Of a DNA stretch of 64,000 nt, positions 12,996 to 25,292 are shown one piece after another. Position numbers and translations under genes: made by a program. Location of the stretch: contig CM057156.1 in assembly GCA_029962745.1 (NCBI GenBank), forward strand, positions 33,486,027 through 33,550,026. The letters run 5' to 3'. Below the pieces are notes generated by a model. It saw only the letters and a program-made list of their open reading frames with translations. It was not told the DNA's origin and ran no database searches. Each line of letters begins with the position of its first letter. Position 1 is the stretch's first letter. The stretch is from Echinometra lucunter (Eukaryota; Echinodermata; Echinoidea; Camarodonta; Echinometridae).

Positions 12996-15155
12996 CTCAA
13001 CAAAAACAAAAGCAAATTTCCTTCTGTTATCTTATACTGATTCTTACTATAGAACAGGACACAGTCTCCATGTAACTCTTTGTGCTACGGTGGTGCCTTG
13101 CTAATTATTACCAGCAATACATTCATTAACGTGATACTTCATAATGTACTTCGTACTTGGTAATTTTGAATAACTTTGCCCATTGATATGCAAATGAACA
13201 GAATCCCTGACACCCATCTCCATTGGTGGTATATGAGATTCTCTTTATCTTAACCCAGTAAGGCAATTCTTTTTTATTTTCCACATTCACTTAATGGATG
13301 TTATAATTATCCTAATTTATTTCTACTAAGTATGTAGTGATAATTCAATTATCAATAAATTGTAATCCAGATAATCAACAGACAACATCAACAAGTGCTG
13401 GCTGTTTCAATTGAGGAAACTAAAATGAGTCATCAATATTTGCACATGAAATCCAATTTTGCCTGAACATGAAAGTTCAGTGAGTGGTGATTCATCACCA
13501 GGATTTAGATAAAAAAATGAAAATATAAATTTCTTTTATCTCTCTGTAGAGAAATCTGTACATACCAAATGTGAAAGTTGCGAATACAACTGTGCAGAAG
13601 CAAAGTGTTCAAGGCAATATAAATGTGAAAAGAAAAAAATTACATTTAATATCATTCAGTTTCATTATCACCATCCAAAATGATATAAAACTAAATCCTT
13701 CAAAACTCTTACCTTTGGCATGGTATCAGAGTGCTGCAATCTCAGAAAGCATAAATGGCTATTCTTGCTGAAAGAAAATGGCATGTACTATGACTCACTG
13801 CTGATTATCCTTACTTGCCCATGCCTAGCAGAAGGCACACAGTTTTTCTCATGCACCAAGATAAATCAATCCAATAGGCGGAATAAACTAATCTACCTCT
13901 CCTAGAATACTACACAGCTTCCTCTTGGATAAAGGAGGGACTGCATCCTATCGTCACGACAACACGTGTGGCTGGCATCAGCCCTAATGTGCATCATTCC
14001 ATCATCATCCTCTCTCTCAGTATCTCTCTTGATACTGGAGGAGGTCTACTCTCAAATTTTCAGCCTCCGTCATATGGTTGATTAGATAACCAATCATGAG
14101 AGAGCTAGCAACCATCAAGACGAAAGATGAGAGAAAAAATGGCTACAGCATGTCATTTGCTGATAAGAGTTCAATTCTAAACCTAGTTTTGGAATCCATG
14201 TAAGTAGTCAAGACGTAAACAAAGAGAGAAAACAATGAAAAAGATCTGTAAAACTGTCATGATATCCACATCATAAAAAAGTTTCAGTATTATTCTTTGA
14301 ATGACAAAATACATTGACACATTCAAGTAGTAATGAATAAAGAAATTTTGATATCAAAAAGATCCTTTAAAAAGGCTTTCAAAACAATTACCATCAACTG
14401 ACTCGAGTCTGAGGAATAATAAAAAGCACTTATATCAGTTTGATTTTCACATTCTCCTGGCTACTTGTGATTGAAATACAACCACGATGACAACAATTTG
14501 GCTCTTAATGATCTGATGCATTCTAATAAATTCTAATTCTTTCCCGTATTGAACAAATCTATAACATTTTCATGATACTTAATATTCATGGAGACACTGC
14601 AAGTAATACTCCAATGCTTGAAATTGTTCCCCCTCCTTGAATGACAATCAATAGATAGATAGGGTTTTGTACTTCAAGGTCTGTCATGCAAAACCCCCAA
14701 AATATGACAAAACACTATGCACTTTTTCGCTTAAAAGAAAAAAATAATAATATAAAAAACACCGAGGTGTCTGAGGCCTAACTACAAACAAATCCTCTAG
14801 TCATTACCAAACCAAACTTCAATTTCTTTACATGGGTTAACCACTTCCATTAACTACTTCCATTAACTATAAGAGGACTGAATTTCCAACACATAAAAAA
14901 AGTCTTCAAGCAATTCTGAGAATAACACTTGAAACAGATCCATAACTGAAGCAGGGAGAGAACACGAGTACAAACTTCCTCTCGAGGTGAAAGTTTTAAA
15001 CGACACTATCATTTTGACTCTTGAGATGGCATTAAAGTGCTGTAACTCATGAATGATGCAAGCAAGAATAGAAATATTTCCAAAAGGAGATACATGTACA
15101 TGTATATCAACCCTAAGGCAAAGTGAGGCATATTATCAAGATTACACTTACTCCC

Positions 15156-15566
15156 TGTTCAGACACAAAATGTTTACACCAAAACTCGATAGAGAAACGT
15201 CATATAAATTGCCCGTGTCAACGGACCGTTCAGACATACATCCCAACATCTTAGAAGAAACATCGTATAGATGCCCATTTTTTTAACTGCGCATGTTGCC
15301 ATGGCAAGGTCACGTCTCCTTTGACCACGCTCACGTTAAACCCCACCCAGTTATACTGTTCTATGGTCGCCATACGTTCAGACACACATGGGCCTGATTT
15401 TTTTAACAAGTTCTAGTTTGAAACAATGCTCAGACCCTGGTTTCATTATACATGTACGACATTTCTTCATACGTCATTTCGTTAGTCAGTGTTCAGACAC
15501 ACAATGTTTTGGTATAGCTATACAGTTTGGGTACAGCCATACGACAATTATTTTGTGTCTGAACAC
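15156..15566. mobile_element. ~410-bp TIR element with repeated TTCAGACAC motif
   Basis: Inverted ends TGTTCAGACACAAAAT (left) and ATTTTGTGTCTGAACA (right). Inside, near-copies of GTTCAGACAC recur at about 15229, 15375, 15428 (degenerate) and 15489, so the terminal motif is repeated internally. No transposase ORF. No convincing target duplication identified. Confidence 0.65.
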
Positions 15567-17892
15567 TAGAATGTTTGGCCCTCCAAATTAAAGAGCATAC
15601 AATGTCACAAACTATGATCATACTCAATTAATTCATAGTAAACAAGACTTTCAGAGCTTCCTTGTATAGCTTTCTGAGAGACATAGAGGCAATTAGGTCC
15701 TTTGATGAAGTGCAATGTAAATTACTTTCTGAACTGAGAAATATGCATTTCATATTACAACTTGGAAAAGGAAAGAATACACAGCTATGTGAAAAAAGAG
15801 TTTTAAACAAGCAAAAAGAATAGAGTTGAAGTTATAGCTCTATTACTCAGCACAAAATAATGGGTTGAATTAAAATTCATATTATATTAGTGAGCCAAGT
15901 TGACACCTTAATTTCAAAATAAGGTTATAAACACAACAAATTTAAAGATAGTTCTATACTTAACATGTATTTTCTTGCTCTCCATGACATGCTGACTGCA
16001 TTGTGTGCTCTCCAGATGCAATACTTCTAAATTTATCATAAAACTGACTGATTTCACAAAAATTATTTTCAATGACACAAATGAAAGCCCATAATAATCA
16101 AAATCTGTTCAAACAAATTCATATTGGCCTTAAAACATACATGTACATATGGAGATGACTGTAACCTTACCACTGCATATGGTGGCTATGCATATAGAGA
16201 TACCAGCACAAAAAAATGTCATTCTGAATAGAAATACAGATGAACATGAAGTCTGTATTAAACAAGAAGTAAGCTAGAATTCACCATATTGGTCTCGTTT
16301 GCAAAAGACAAACACATAAAAACTAGGACGATGATACTCAGTATTTCTAAATCCCTTGAATATTGCACAAGGAATTATCATCAAAAAGCTTGATCCCAAT
16401 AGCATGACACTTTCCTGTAGAATACTGTAACTTCATTTAAATACAATAAGGGAAGCAAAGAAATGGCCTATACTTTTTAATGCCTACAAAAAATAAAAAT
16501 ACATCAAATAAACATGCCATTTTCAAATGATGATAAATATGAAAACTCATGCATTTTCTTGAATGTCTGAATGTTGAAAAGCTTAAAAGAAAATAACAAA
16601 CCCCTCATTAAAAATCTTTTAGTTCTATATTTTTCTTTCTAAGTTATGATATCCTATAATAACGATAGGATAATGCTTCTGTTGCAGAGTGAGATACTCT
16701 TGGAAACCACTACAGTATAAGAGGAAGAAGATCAAGTGAGGGCAGTATACAAGTTTAAGCTTGATCATGAGGAGAGTCCTCAGTGCAGAATAAAATCTCT
16801 ACCAGCAGTACTTGTAACAGTTCCTTTCTAAATGTAAAAATGAACAACATGTGATTTACATGTACTAGCTTTCAAGAGAAAAGCAAATTTCTCTGCCAAA
16901 TGCCTACTGAAGGAATCAATCTGTCAATGAAATTAAAAGCCCATTAATAAATTTATCCCTTTCAACAAAAACAACTTTTTAATTCAGCCATATTCTAGAA
17001 TCTATCACAAGGGGAACAGATCCATCTCCTTGTATGGTGAGCCCAACAGCAGAGACTACAAAATGAATTACTGTTAGAGGCAACAGTAAGCCTATGGAGG
17101 GAAGGAAAAGCAAAGTTTCCAGCCTGACAAACTTAATTAACTGGATTCTAATATTCTTTCAATTCGGTATACTCCTCTTTAGCATTGACAAAAAAAATTG
17201 GAGCACATGATGGGCTGCACAGAATTGTGAACTACAAGTATTTACATAATCATTGAATCATGACAAATAATTTATTTTCTTACTTCCCATAAAACCTGTA
17301 CTTAATTTGCTTATCATGCTCACATGAGAAACTGATACAAATAATTGGACACTCTACAAGGCTAACGTTGTTGTTTTGTTACGACCACTACAACATTATT
17401 TTCCTCTCTTCTATCAAGTTTTACATTTTCATTTGCAAAACATGGGGCTCAAAGAGCATTGTAAGATTTATCAAAAGTTATGTAAGGGCTACTCTATGAC
17501 ATTCTTCTCTTTTTCTAATTCTATACATTTTTTTTCTCTCTTTTAGAGTGTGAATAATGCTTAATTGCACTAATTGTATATATTTTGAATGTAATGTCAT
17601 GTTTTAGTTAGTTAATCAATACAGTCTAGTCTACTCTGTAATTTTTTTGTACTTTAAGAAAATATATAACACTGGATGGTAATATAGGTGTGGCAATGTC
17701 TCATGCATTAAACTTATATCATCATACTTCTGTATGTTTCTCTATTATTTACTATTGTAATAATAAGTAATTTTCTTTTACTAGAATGTGTATTACCACT
17801 GCCTGTTCTTTTCATGATATCATGTTATGGAATAAGACATCAGAAATAAATCAATAAATATGTACATGTATGCATACATGTACATATACTAT

Positions 17893-18690
17893 TGTAGCAT
17901 ACTCAACTGCTTGTCATGAAACAAGAGGTTGAGTTCTGGTATAGTTTACTGATATAAATCCGCAAAATGAAATTAACATGAAACCCAATCTGTTAAAATG
18001 AGTATTTCTATTGTTTCTTAGAATCCTTCCAGGAAGTCATTTCATTCATTTCATTTATTTTCATATTTCTCATTGACATTTGATTGACATAAAAATAAGG
18101 CAGCAACAATAATACATAACTATTAAATTATAAACAACTGAAAAGTATACAATAACATAATATAAAGATACAATCAGTCGAGTTATGGTAAAAGCTTAAT
18201 TTAAGTCAAAGAAATATGATGGGACCTGCATAAAAGCAAGCTTGTAAAACTGCAGGCCCCGGAAGTCATTTTAAGGCGAGAAAACAATGTGATAATTCAA
18301 GTACTCTACAGGTCTACATAGCAGATGTAGGTTACAGAAATAAATCTGCAAAATGAAATTAGCATGAAATCCAATATAACATGAGCATTTATTTCTATTG
18401 TTTCTAAGAATCCATCCACTACTTGGCAAGGCAATCATGTTTCAGGAGAGAAAACAATGCGAGCACTCTGTAAGTCTATGTAGCATACCCATTGCTTGTT
18501 ATAACATTGATTAAAGCTTGAATTTTGGTAGAGGTATAGGAATAATTCTGCAAAAGTAAAAAATTGTGAACCTCAATCTACTGTAACTTGAGTGTTTTGA
18601 TCACTTGTAATACTATACGTAGTAATCCTTTCACAAAAACCTGCTAGGAAATTGCATTTAACATGAGAAACTATCAATGCAGCAATTCAT
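17893..18690. repeat. ~200-bp tandem repeat, about 3 degenerate copies
   Basis: A unit containing CTGCAAAATGAAATTA, then TTTCTATTGTTTCTTAGAATCC, then GAGAAAACAATG and TCTACATAGCA recurs with TGCAAAA anchors near 17961, 18347 and 18549. After removal of the retroelement inserted at 18043-18260 the spacing is about 157 and 202 bp, the first being shortened by a deletion. Confidence 0.65.
18043..18260 (-). mobile_element. 5'-truncated LINE 3' end with 11-bp TSD
   Basis: Insertion bounded by the perfect direct repeat GGAAGTCATTT (18032-18042 and 18261-18271) inside the ~200-bp tandem array. Read on the minus strand it starts GGGGCCTGCAGTTTTACAAG and ends with a AATAAATGAAATGAATG tail, as expected of a 5'-truncated, target-primed non-LTR retrotransposon. 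The fragment is 218 bp and non-coding. Removing it restores the array sequence seen in the neighbouring copies. Confidence 0.8.
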
Positions 18691-19732
18691 TTTTTTTTTC
18701 CAAGGGAGTAGGGGGGAGTAACAAAATACTGTGAGAGATGTAAATAAAGAAGGGATGCATGTTAGAGAGCGCAAGGAGCGGGACAGCCTACAAACTCAAG
18801 ATATCTGAAGAGCTCTTCAACATTGCTGGCTGTACACAAGAGCTCTTTGAGATGCGCATCTTGAAATTCCATCCTCCAAGAGGACACAACAAAATGTTTT
18901 TTTTTTCTCTCCCATTAGTGGTTCCTGTATGACAATCTAGAAGGGTTTTTTTTTTCAAAGAACAACCACAGAGACCAGATGGAAAAATAGTCAAGTACTA
19001 CTCATATGAAACATGTTCTCCCATCAAATTTCCAGCTTTCTCCTTACATGACTTGAACCTTCTTTACACACGATGTTGTACTCACCTTTATAAAAATAAT
19101 ATTGCTTTTTTAAAAAATGCCTACACCCTGTACATATGTAGCATAGGCCATAATTTTTTTTTTTTTAATCAGTATGTTCTGTAATCTACATATAAAAATA
19201 TGTATGTTCTGAGTTGAATATGAAGCATACTACTTTAACTTCCCTTTAATTTTGCCATGGCAGTTTTCGAGGTGATTTCCAGAATCATGTACATGTACAT
19301 GCGCAACACTTCAAAGAGAAGTGCAGCATAGCTCATGCATAATGGTAGAGATTTTCTTTGGGTATTGATAATTGGGATAAAATTCATCTGGTTCATTAAT
19401 ATTTAGCAGGATAGAGCTACATGTAAGTTCTTTGATTTATGTACTTTAATTTCAGGCTTGGTGATTCTTGCAGGATGTGGTGGATTCCAAGTGAACACCT
19501 GCCTGGCACAACAAGTAACAATCCTTGAAATTTACTGGCAATCAACCTTGACAACTTCCATGATGAGCATTTAGGCCAGATTTAATGAGAAAAACATGAT
19601 TTTTCGACTAACATACATATGATCAAAATAAATTTAAAGTATGCCTGAGATAGCAGAGATACAGGGCTACAATTAAGCTATACATGTACATGTATAGCTC
19701 CAATATGCAAGCATCATCCTCATATGTTCTTA

Positions 19733-20038
19733 CACTATAAGTACTAAAACTTTGAATCACCACTTAAGAGGGTGGAGGGGTCAATACACTTTCAAAATGT
19801 TAGATTAACAATTTGAACATGCTGGATTCAAACACTTACGCATGTATGTACATGTACATGCTTCTTGTTGTTGTTTTGGTTTTAACGGCGATTGTCATTC
19901 AATATTGAATATTTACGCTTAATTCCAAGCTTCATAGTGTTGAATCCAGCATGTTCAAAGTGTTAATCTAACATTTTGAAAATGTAGGCACTCCTCCATC
20001 CTTTCTAATGGTGATTCAACATTTTAGTTTTTGGAGTG
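19733..20038. mobile_element. ~306-bp MITE with ~95-bp inverted arms
   Basis: The left arm (19733-19840) and right arm (19937-20038) are inverted copies. Both contain TTGAATCACC near the tip, TCAAAATGTTAGATTAACA in the middle and GAACATGCTGGATTCAA on the inner side. TA sits on both sides of a CACT...AGTG terminus, which would fit a Tc1/mariner-type MITE. The loop contains a TGTACATGTACATG run. No ORF. Confidence 0.75.
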
Positions 20039-20224
20039 TATCAGGGATAAGAACAAATCCCCTCAGGCTTCACACTGTATAATGTAAAGGAAAGCCCATT
20101 ATAACACTGATAGGATCACCATGCCTGTCATGTCATGCATCCACCTTGCCTTCTACCTACCATCAGTACCATGGATTAAGATAGTACATGTTTACCAATG
20201 GTTAGTGTATGCTTGAATCAAATG

Positions 20225-20400
20225 ACAGTGAAACCTATACATAAAGACCACCCAAGGAAGATAGGTGATGGGGGCTCTATCAGCAGGTCGTCTTTAGTGC
20301 ATACTTTGTTGAGGAAATTTATTCAAGGGAAACAAAAATTGTGGTCTTTATGGACAGGTGGTCTTTCTATACAGGTTGGTCACTAAAGCAAGTTTGACTG
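20225..20400. mobile_element. ~176-bp MITE with CAGTGAAACCT-type ends
   Basis: The left end is CAGTGAAACCTATACATAAA; the right end, reverse-complemented, is CAGTCAAACTTGCTTTAGTG, followed by a second TGTATAGAAAGACCACC block. The CAG(T/G)..AACCT start resembles pogo/Tigger-type termini. TA follows the right end but the left copy of a TA duplication is not evident. Confidence 0.55.
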
Positions 20401-20566
20401 TACCATGAATTCCATGCATGAAAGAAAGATGGCATACTTGATTTGGTCAACACGAAAACGATTCCTTTGAACTGTGGTAGCCCTTCATTTCTCAAGTAAA
20501 TTATTTTACAGCACCTGATGTATTTTTCAGCATTTTATAAGCTTCCATATAAAGACAAATAAATAT

Positions 20567-20643
20567 CATCTGTAAGAGCGAGTAGGGCATTTACTCCACA
20601 TCAAAGGATATGTGATAAAGCCCTTCAGGCTCTAAGTTAGATG
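20567..20643. repeat. Hairpin, diverged member of the 702-784 family
   Basis: Left arm CATCTGTAAGAGCGAGTAGG; right arm, reverse-complemented, CATCTAACTTAGAGCCTGAA then GGGCTTTA. Length and the GAGCC..AAGGGC core match the other three hairpins in this window. Confidence 0.5.
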
Positions 20644-20793
20644 AATAGTCAATAGCAATGATGAAAATGTCATAGGAATATGGTCTTATCAATCCAGGAT
20701 AACTTGATCAGTTATTGATACTTGTCTTTCTACAGGCCATACAATCATGAGCAGTTAATAGAAATAAGCTAAAGAAAGGGTGAGTATACTCAC

Positions 20794-21389
20794 TGAGGCT
20801 GATAGCTGAGGCACGGTCAATTCTAATTCATTCTCTGCAGGCAAACTCTTAGAATGTCTTGACTCACTGTTCACATCGAAAGACAAGATTTTTCTGGAAG
20901 ACGAAGAGCTAGATCTTCTCAGTATACTGCTTCCGTTAGTCCTAGCACCAGTGTCCGAATCACTGGAATACTGCTGTCTGCCGTCCGTTTCAACAAACAG
21001 TTTGCTACGATCTATCACCGATCCGCTGAACCGATGGGAGCGAGGAAGCGAGTTGTAGTTTTGTTTGTGGAGTTGCGGTTCTGAAGCGGAAACAAAAGAA
21101 TGGGATCTCCTTGAGGTGATGTTCTCATCGTCCGAATGTCCGTGGTGTGACTTGGGATGGGTACGCTCCTTGAGATGGGAACCTATATGTCGCATCGGCT
21201 TGGTTTTATGCTTGAATCGCTTCCATAGGCCTGGTCGTTTCTTCTTCTTCCCATGGGAATACTGTGGCGTGGAGGTGGAGAGGGGTTCGTTGCCCTCTGC
21301 GCTGATGTGGTGGTCAGTATGGTCAGTATCATCCTCACCATACTGGTCTTCTGAATCACTGTCCATTGCCTTCGATTTACGTGATGAAC
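20794..21389 (-). CDS. MCTP: MCTP N-terminal exon (cytosolic disordered region)
   Basis: The acceptor is TTTTTCATTTTCAG immediately above 21389 and the donor TCA|GTGAGT below 20794. The first Met in frame is at 21366, giving 191 codons ending ...PQLSAS in phase 0, which matches the phase-0 entry of the next exon. Residues 1-30 are acidic (MDSDSEDQYGEDDTDHTDHH). About 38-60 is a strongly basic patch (GKKKKRPGLWKRFKHKTKPM), a possible acidic-lipid or membrane contact. The rest is Ser/Arg-rich (RRSHSFVSASEPQL, SSILRRSSSSSSRK), likely phosphorylated and disordered. Vertebrate MCTPs also have long, poorly conserved Ser-rich N-termini before C2A. The frame stays open for 7 codons upstream of the Met (SSRKSKA), so translation may begin in an earlier exon; the Met context (GCAATGG) is acceptable. 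Confidence 0.8.
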
Positions 21390-22156
21390 CTGAAAATGAA
21401 AAAGAATGGATATAATAGTAGGATAAGTTTATAGAAGGCTAATGCACGTACGCATTCTTCAATAAAAGAGAACAAAAATCTTTGCACGCTCAAATGATCA
21501 AATCCAAAGCAGTCCCTGTCCTGTTGTAAAACAAGAACAGTTCTTGGCCAAAATTACACCTGTTCTCAATGTAGGACACAGCTGAGTAGCCTCACAATCA
21601 GCGATTAGTATGCAAAATTTTGTTCTGCGGATTTGAGCATGCCCACACAACAAGCCCGACTGGCGGTTGCGCACTTGGTTGTGAAAACTCCCTATTGCTG
21701 TTTTACAGAGCTTAACATTAATGAACATGATTAAAGAATGAAAGTGATGTTCAAAATAACTTCAAAACTGGAAATTGGAAAAATGAAATGTTACTAAAAG
21801 AAAAAAAAACCAGAAACAAAGTAGTGTGCAGTGTGTATGCAAGAAAGATGGCTGGATTTGCAGAAGATAATTAATTCATAATTTTTATCTACCTTTTTTG
21901 ACATAGTATAAGATCATGTGTATTTTCACAATTCCCTTTTCCATATCCTGCATAAAAAAACCATCCAATTCATTCCTATATCAATGTTCAATTCATACAT
22001 TCATACACAATACTGCAAATCAGTCCTCGTTCTGATATGATTTTAAATATTCCAATATACAGAAATCAATTCATTTCTTCAAAAGAAAAAAAAACCTTGC
22101 CCCAGTTCTCCCTAACTGGATGACTGCCATTCACACCACAGAATCAATACATTAAA

Positions 22157-22875
22157 CCATGGACCCTACTAGAGATGGACTAATAATGGGAGTCTTTCTT
22201 TGATCTTATCATGACTGCCGACACCTGAAATGTGAATGTTGATGAGCACATTCATTTGTCGCGACAATGTTGCTTACGTAATAATGAATCACCACAAACA
22301 AAACAACAATTTAACTTTCTTCGAATACCTTTCGCTGAAGTGTCATTTCAGGAAATGTACCGTGATTTAAGACCAGTTAGAAGAGCAGCGAACCCAAAAC
22401 TATGACTATCTGTATGATATGAGATTGATTATTACAGAAGTGGACACTTGCGGACATGCATCTGACCTAGCCTAACTTTGAAAAATGCATATCCTCTATG
22501 GTTTTATGACCTCATATTCCTGGAAATCATTTGGATAAGTTTCCAAATGAAGTTTAAGATCATTGTGTTAGGGCAAAATTTACAGGTCTCTCTTGCAAAC
22601 TGCTTGTAACTTCCTATTTAAAAATGTATACAAAGCAATTTTCATTTGTATGCCACAACTGCACATGCATTTCTATGATTTTAAGTGATTTATTTTCTTC
22701 TACGCATGCATTTTGTAGATTTCTCAAATCAAACTTCTGATTCTCTTCAGGCTGACTGGCGGCGGTCGTGATGAGATCAAAGTGGGGAAGCATGTTTGGA
22801 ATGTCATTGTGATACTTTTGATAGAGTCAGGTGCATGAATTCACGATCAGTGTCTATCTCTAGTAGGGTCTATGA
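22157..22875. mobile_element. ~719-bp TIR element flanked by TTAA
   Basis: The left end has GGACCCTACTAGAGATGGAC and the right end GTCTATCTCTAGTAGGGTCT, giving ~25-bp inverted repeats. TTAA(A) lies directly outside both ends (22152-22156 and 22876-22880). TTAA duplications are typical of piggyBac and Kolobok elements. No ORF of transposase size. Confidence 0.7.
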
Positions 22876-23285
22876 TTAAACACACCTCTGCAATCCTAAA
22901 AATACATATAAAAACATAGCATACCTCAATGCAATGTACCTCAATCATTCAAATGATTTTTTATTATTACAGACTCCCCTGCATACACACCTGCAATCCA
23001 ACAAATGTAATGTATCTCAATTATTCACACGGGTGTCAGATATCATTACAGTTACAACAGACTCTTCAATGTACATTACATATGTCATGATTACTTTGAC
23101 ACCAAAATGAAATTAACTATGAGAGCCACCTGTGCTAATGCAGAGCTAGAGAGTCTCAATTAAAGCTTCACTCAGTAACAGAAGAAAATAGAATAGAATG
23201 GCACAATAGCAGCATATTGATACTGTAGGGATATTGATGTGAAGGGATTAATACTGGTAGTGGAATAAAACAGAAAAAGAATAAG

Positions 23286-24265
23286 TAAATGATTGCAAAC
23301 TGTGTCAAACAGATGCAAACATTTTCTAGCTGCATGATCACGTAATTGGTAAAAAGTTTAACGGATAAAGATACCTGGGAATTATTTCTGATATCAATGT
23401 TATTTCCAGACAAAAAGAGAATTAAAGGCATTGGCTAACTTTGTGAGTAGCTGATTTAAAAAATTCTCAAACTAAGATGAAACATGTGTATGAGTACTTG
23501 TATTTGTACTCAAAAACTCTGAAACCAACCATAATTTGAAATGAAAAAGTGTAAGTTAGACGCAAACGGCAATTTTATTATCCTTCGTCTCACGAGACAA
23601 TCATTAAGAGGACTACTTTGCTTGAATTTGAAAATGCCGTTATGTGCCTCCCGCCGCGTGATACGCCAATACACACAGTACGGTAAGGTGAGTCATACGC
23701 GCATGCGCACTCCTTATGTCCATTCTGTGCAACCGACCCTCGTATATTTTTCAAACACTGGTTCACATTTTTGATATTTAAAAATACTTCCTGTGGATAT
23801 TATACTTTGAAACTTTCAGACTGGTATTTTTACACTATAACACTTATGTTTATCCCATTTTCAAGTAACAAAACAAGATTTTTTAAAATCATAACAATGT
23901 TAACCAATGCCTTTAATAGATGGTTCCAAAGTGTGTCACAGAGATGCAAACATTTTCTAGCTGCATGATCACGTAATTGGTAAAAAGTTTAATGGATAAA
24001 GATACCTGGGAATTATTTCTGATATCAATGTTATTTCCAGACAAAAAGAGAATTAATAGATGGTTCCAAAGTGTGTCATAGAGATGCAAACATTTTCTAG
24101 CTGCATGATCACGTAATCGGTAAAAAGTTTAATGGATAAAGATACCTGGGAATTATTTCTGATATCAATGTTATTTCCAGACAAAAAGAGAATTAATAGA
24201 TGGTTCCAAAGTGTGTCATACAGATGAAGATATTTTCCAGATCATTGATCAAGTGATAAATGAAA
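23286..24265. repeat. 140-bp tandem repeat, interrupted by a transposon
   Basis: The unit starts TAGATGGTTCCAAAGTGTGT and ends GACAAAAAGAGAATTAA. Copies: ~23286-23426, 23917-24056, 24057-24196, and a diverged partial copy from 24197 to ~24265. Copies 2 and 3 are nearly identical and exactly 140 bp each. The element at 23427-23912 sits between copies 1 and 2. Confidence 0.85.
23427..23912. mobile_element. 486-bp MITE with TTAA target duplication
   Basis: Inserted in GAGAATTAATAGATGG, the junction seen intact between the later tandem copies. TTAA is present on both sides (23423-23426 and 23913-23916). Termini are AGGCATTGGCTAAC on the left and GTTAACCAATGCCT on the right, with further subterminal similarity (ATGATTT..AAAAAAT) for about 35 bp. 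The pre-insertion site is visible in the same array, so ends and duplication are secure. Short internal frames show no transposase. Assignment to piggyBac- or Kolobok-like elements rests on the TTAA duplication only. Confidence 0.85.
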
Positions 24266-24514
24266 AATATGTGGTTGGTGTTTTATGATGCCTTGGGGAG
24301 AATCATGATGCCCAGGGAGAAAAGGCCAACCATCAATCAAAGGCTATTTTGTATGATTTTTCACCTTTAATGGGTTGTAAAGAAAAAGCTGCATATTAGA
24401 GGACCCATAATTCCCATTAAGAGGCCATTGATTGAATATGACTCCCTCATACTACTTTTTATGATGAATGAATGAATTATATCATAAGACACATGGTCTT
24501 ATGGTACATGTATG

Positions 24515-24868
24515 TATTGGTGTTGTAGTCTAGTGGATAAGTCTCTGGACTTTGAACCACAAGGTACGGGGTTCAAATCTAATGTCCTTTGGCAAGATAT
24601 AAATCTATATTTGCCACTCTCCACCCAGGTGATAGGTGGATACCCGTTAAGATGCGAAAGTCATTGTGATTTATTCATCATTGTGAGTGCCTGTAAAATG
24701 GCACCTGGTGAATGCTCCCTAGGGAGTGGAGAAGGTGCATATATACATATGGGCAAGCCTGAATACGATGACCAGGGTAATATTTCTGTAAAGCACTAGA
24801 CATATCCAAGAGAGAGAGAGAGAGAGAGATGTATCAAGTGCTATATAAATGCAGAATATTATTATTAA
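24515..24868 (+). mobile_element. tRNA-derived SINE
   Basis: The head has Pol III box A (TAGTCTAGTGGATAAG) and box B (GGTTCAAATC) about 35 bases apart. A ~200-bp body follows, then a (GA)n stretch at ~24811-24829, and the 3' tail CTATATAAATGCAGAATA plus ATT repeats. This tail type is common in SINEs of marine invertebrates. The 95-residue frame over it is not a gene. Confidence 0.8.
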
Positions 24869-25219
24869 GTGATTACCAAACTCAGGCTTTCAGCAATCAC
24901 TGCTTCATTGATCATCAACACCTCATTATTTGCTTTATCACCTTGTGGAATTGCTTTCTGCAACACTGGTTTACTATCAAAGACTTGTGTCATGTTGAAT
25001 TCACCAGCGATTCAGTTCCCCATAGATGCCTCCCAGACTGACATCTCATCAACCATGATACATACATGTACATTCTCTATTGTAATATAAGAGACAATGT
25101 CTGACACCTCACACATGGACATGTATGCCATTCATGACAGAGGATCCACATATTGTGGTTTGGCCCAGTGACTTCTGATCCAGAGCCCAAAAAATCACAT
25201 CAAATACATGAGCAGAAAT

Positions 25220-25292
25220 AGCCCCCCCCCCCAAAAAAAAAAAAAAAAAAGACAAAACAAAACAAAACAAAATAAAACAAAACAAAACAAAA
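25220..25292. repeat. Poly-C / poly-A and (CAAAA)n low complexity
   Basis: A C run, an A run and then a CAAAA pentamer array. The minus-strand frame with FVLFCFILFCF is only this repeat translated. Confidence 0.85.

Larger units (their letters stand above)
2909..20793 (-). other. 17.9-kb MCTP intron
   Basis: Intron between the 20794-21389 exon (donor TCA|GTGAGT) and the 2515-2908 exon (acceptor TACAG). Both flanking exons are in phase 0, so no intervening coding exon is required, although an alternative exon cannot be excluded. Besides the repeats listed separately it holds pyrimidine-rich stretches (2990-3350, 5800-6060, 8690-8820), poly-G/C runs (about 7687-7706, 9037-9048, 10984-10998) and ordinary AT-rich sequence. 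I see nothing gene-like in 8240-12080, 12996-15155 or 15567-17890. Confidence 0.75.

Noticed and set aside
21065..21415. 116-codon plus-strand frame
   Set aside because: Antisense shadow of the MCTP N-terminal exon.
24524..24600. Possible functional tRNA gene (A and B boxes)
   Set aside because: No good acceptor stem and a SINE body with typical tail follows; it is the SINE head.
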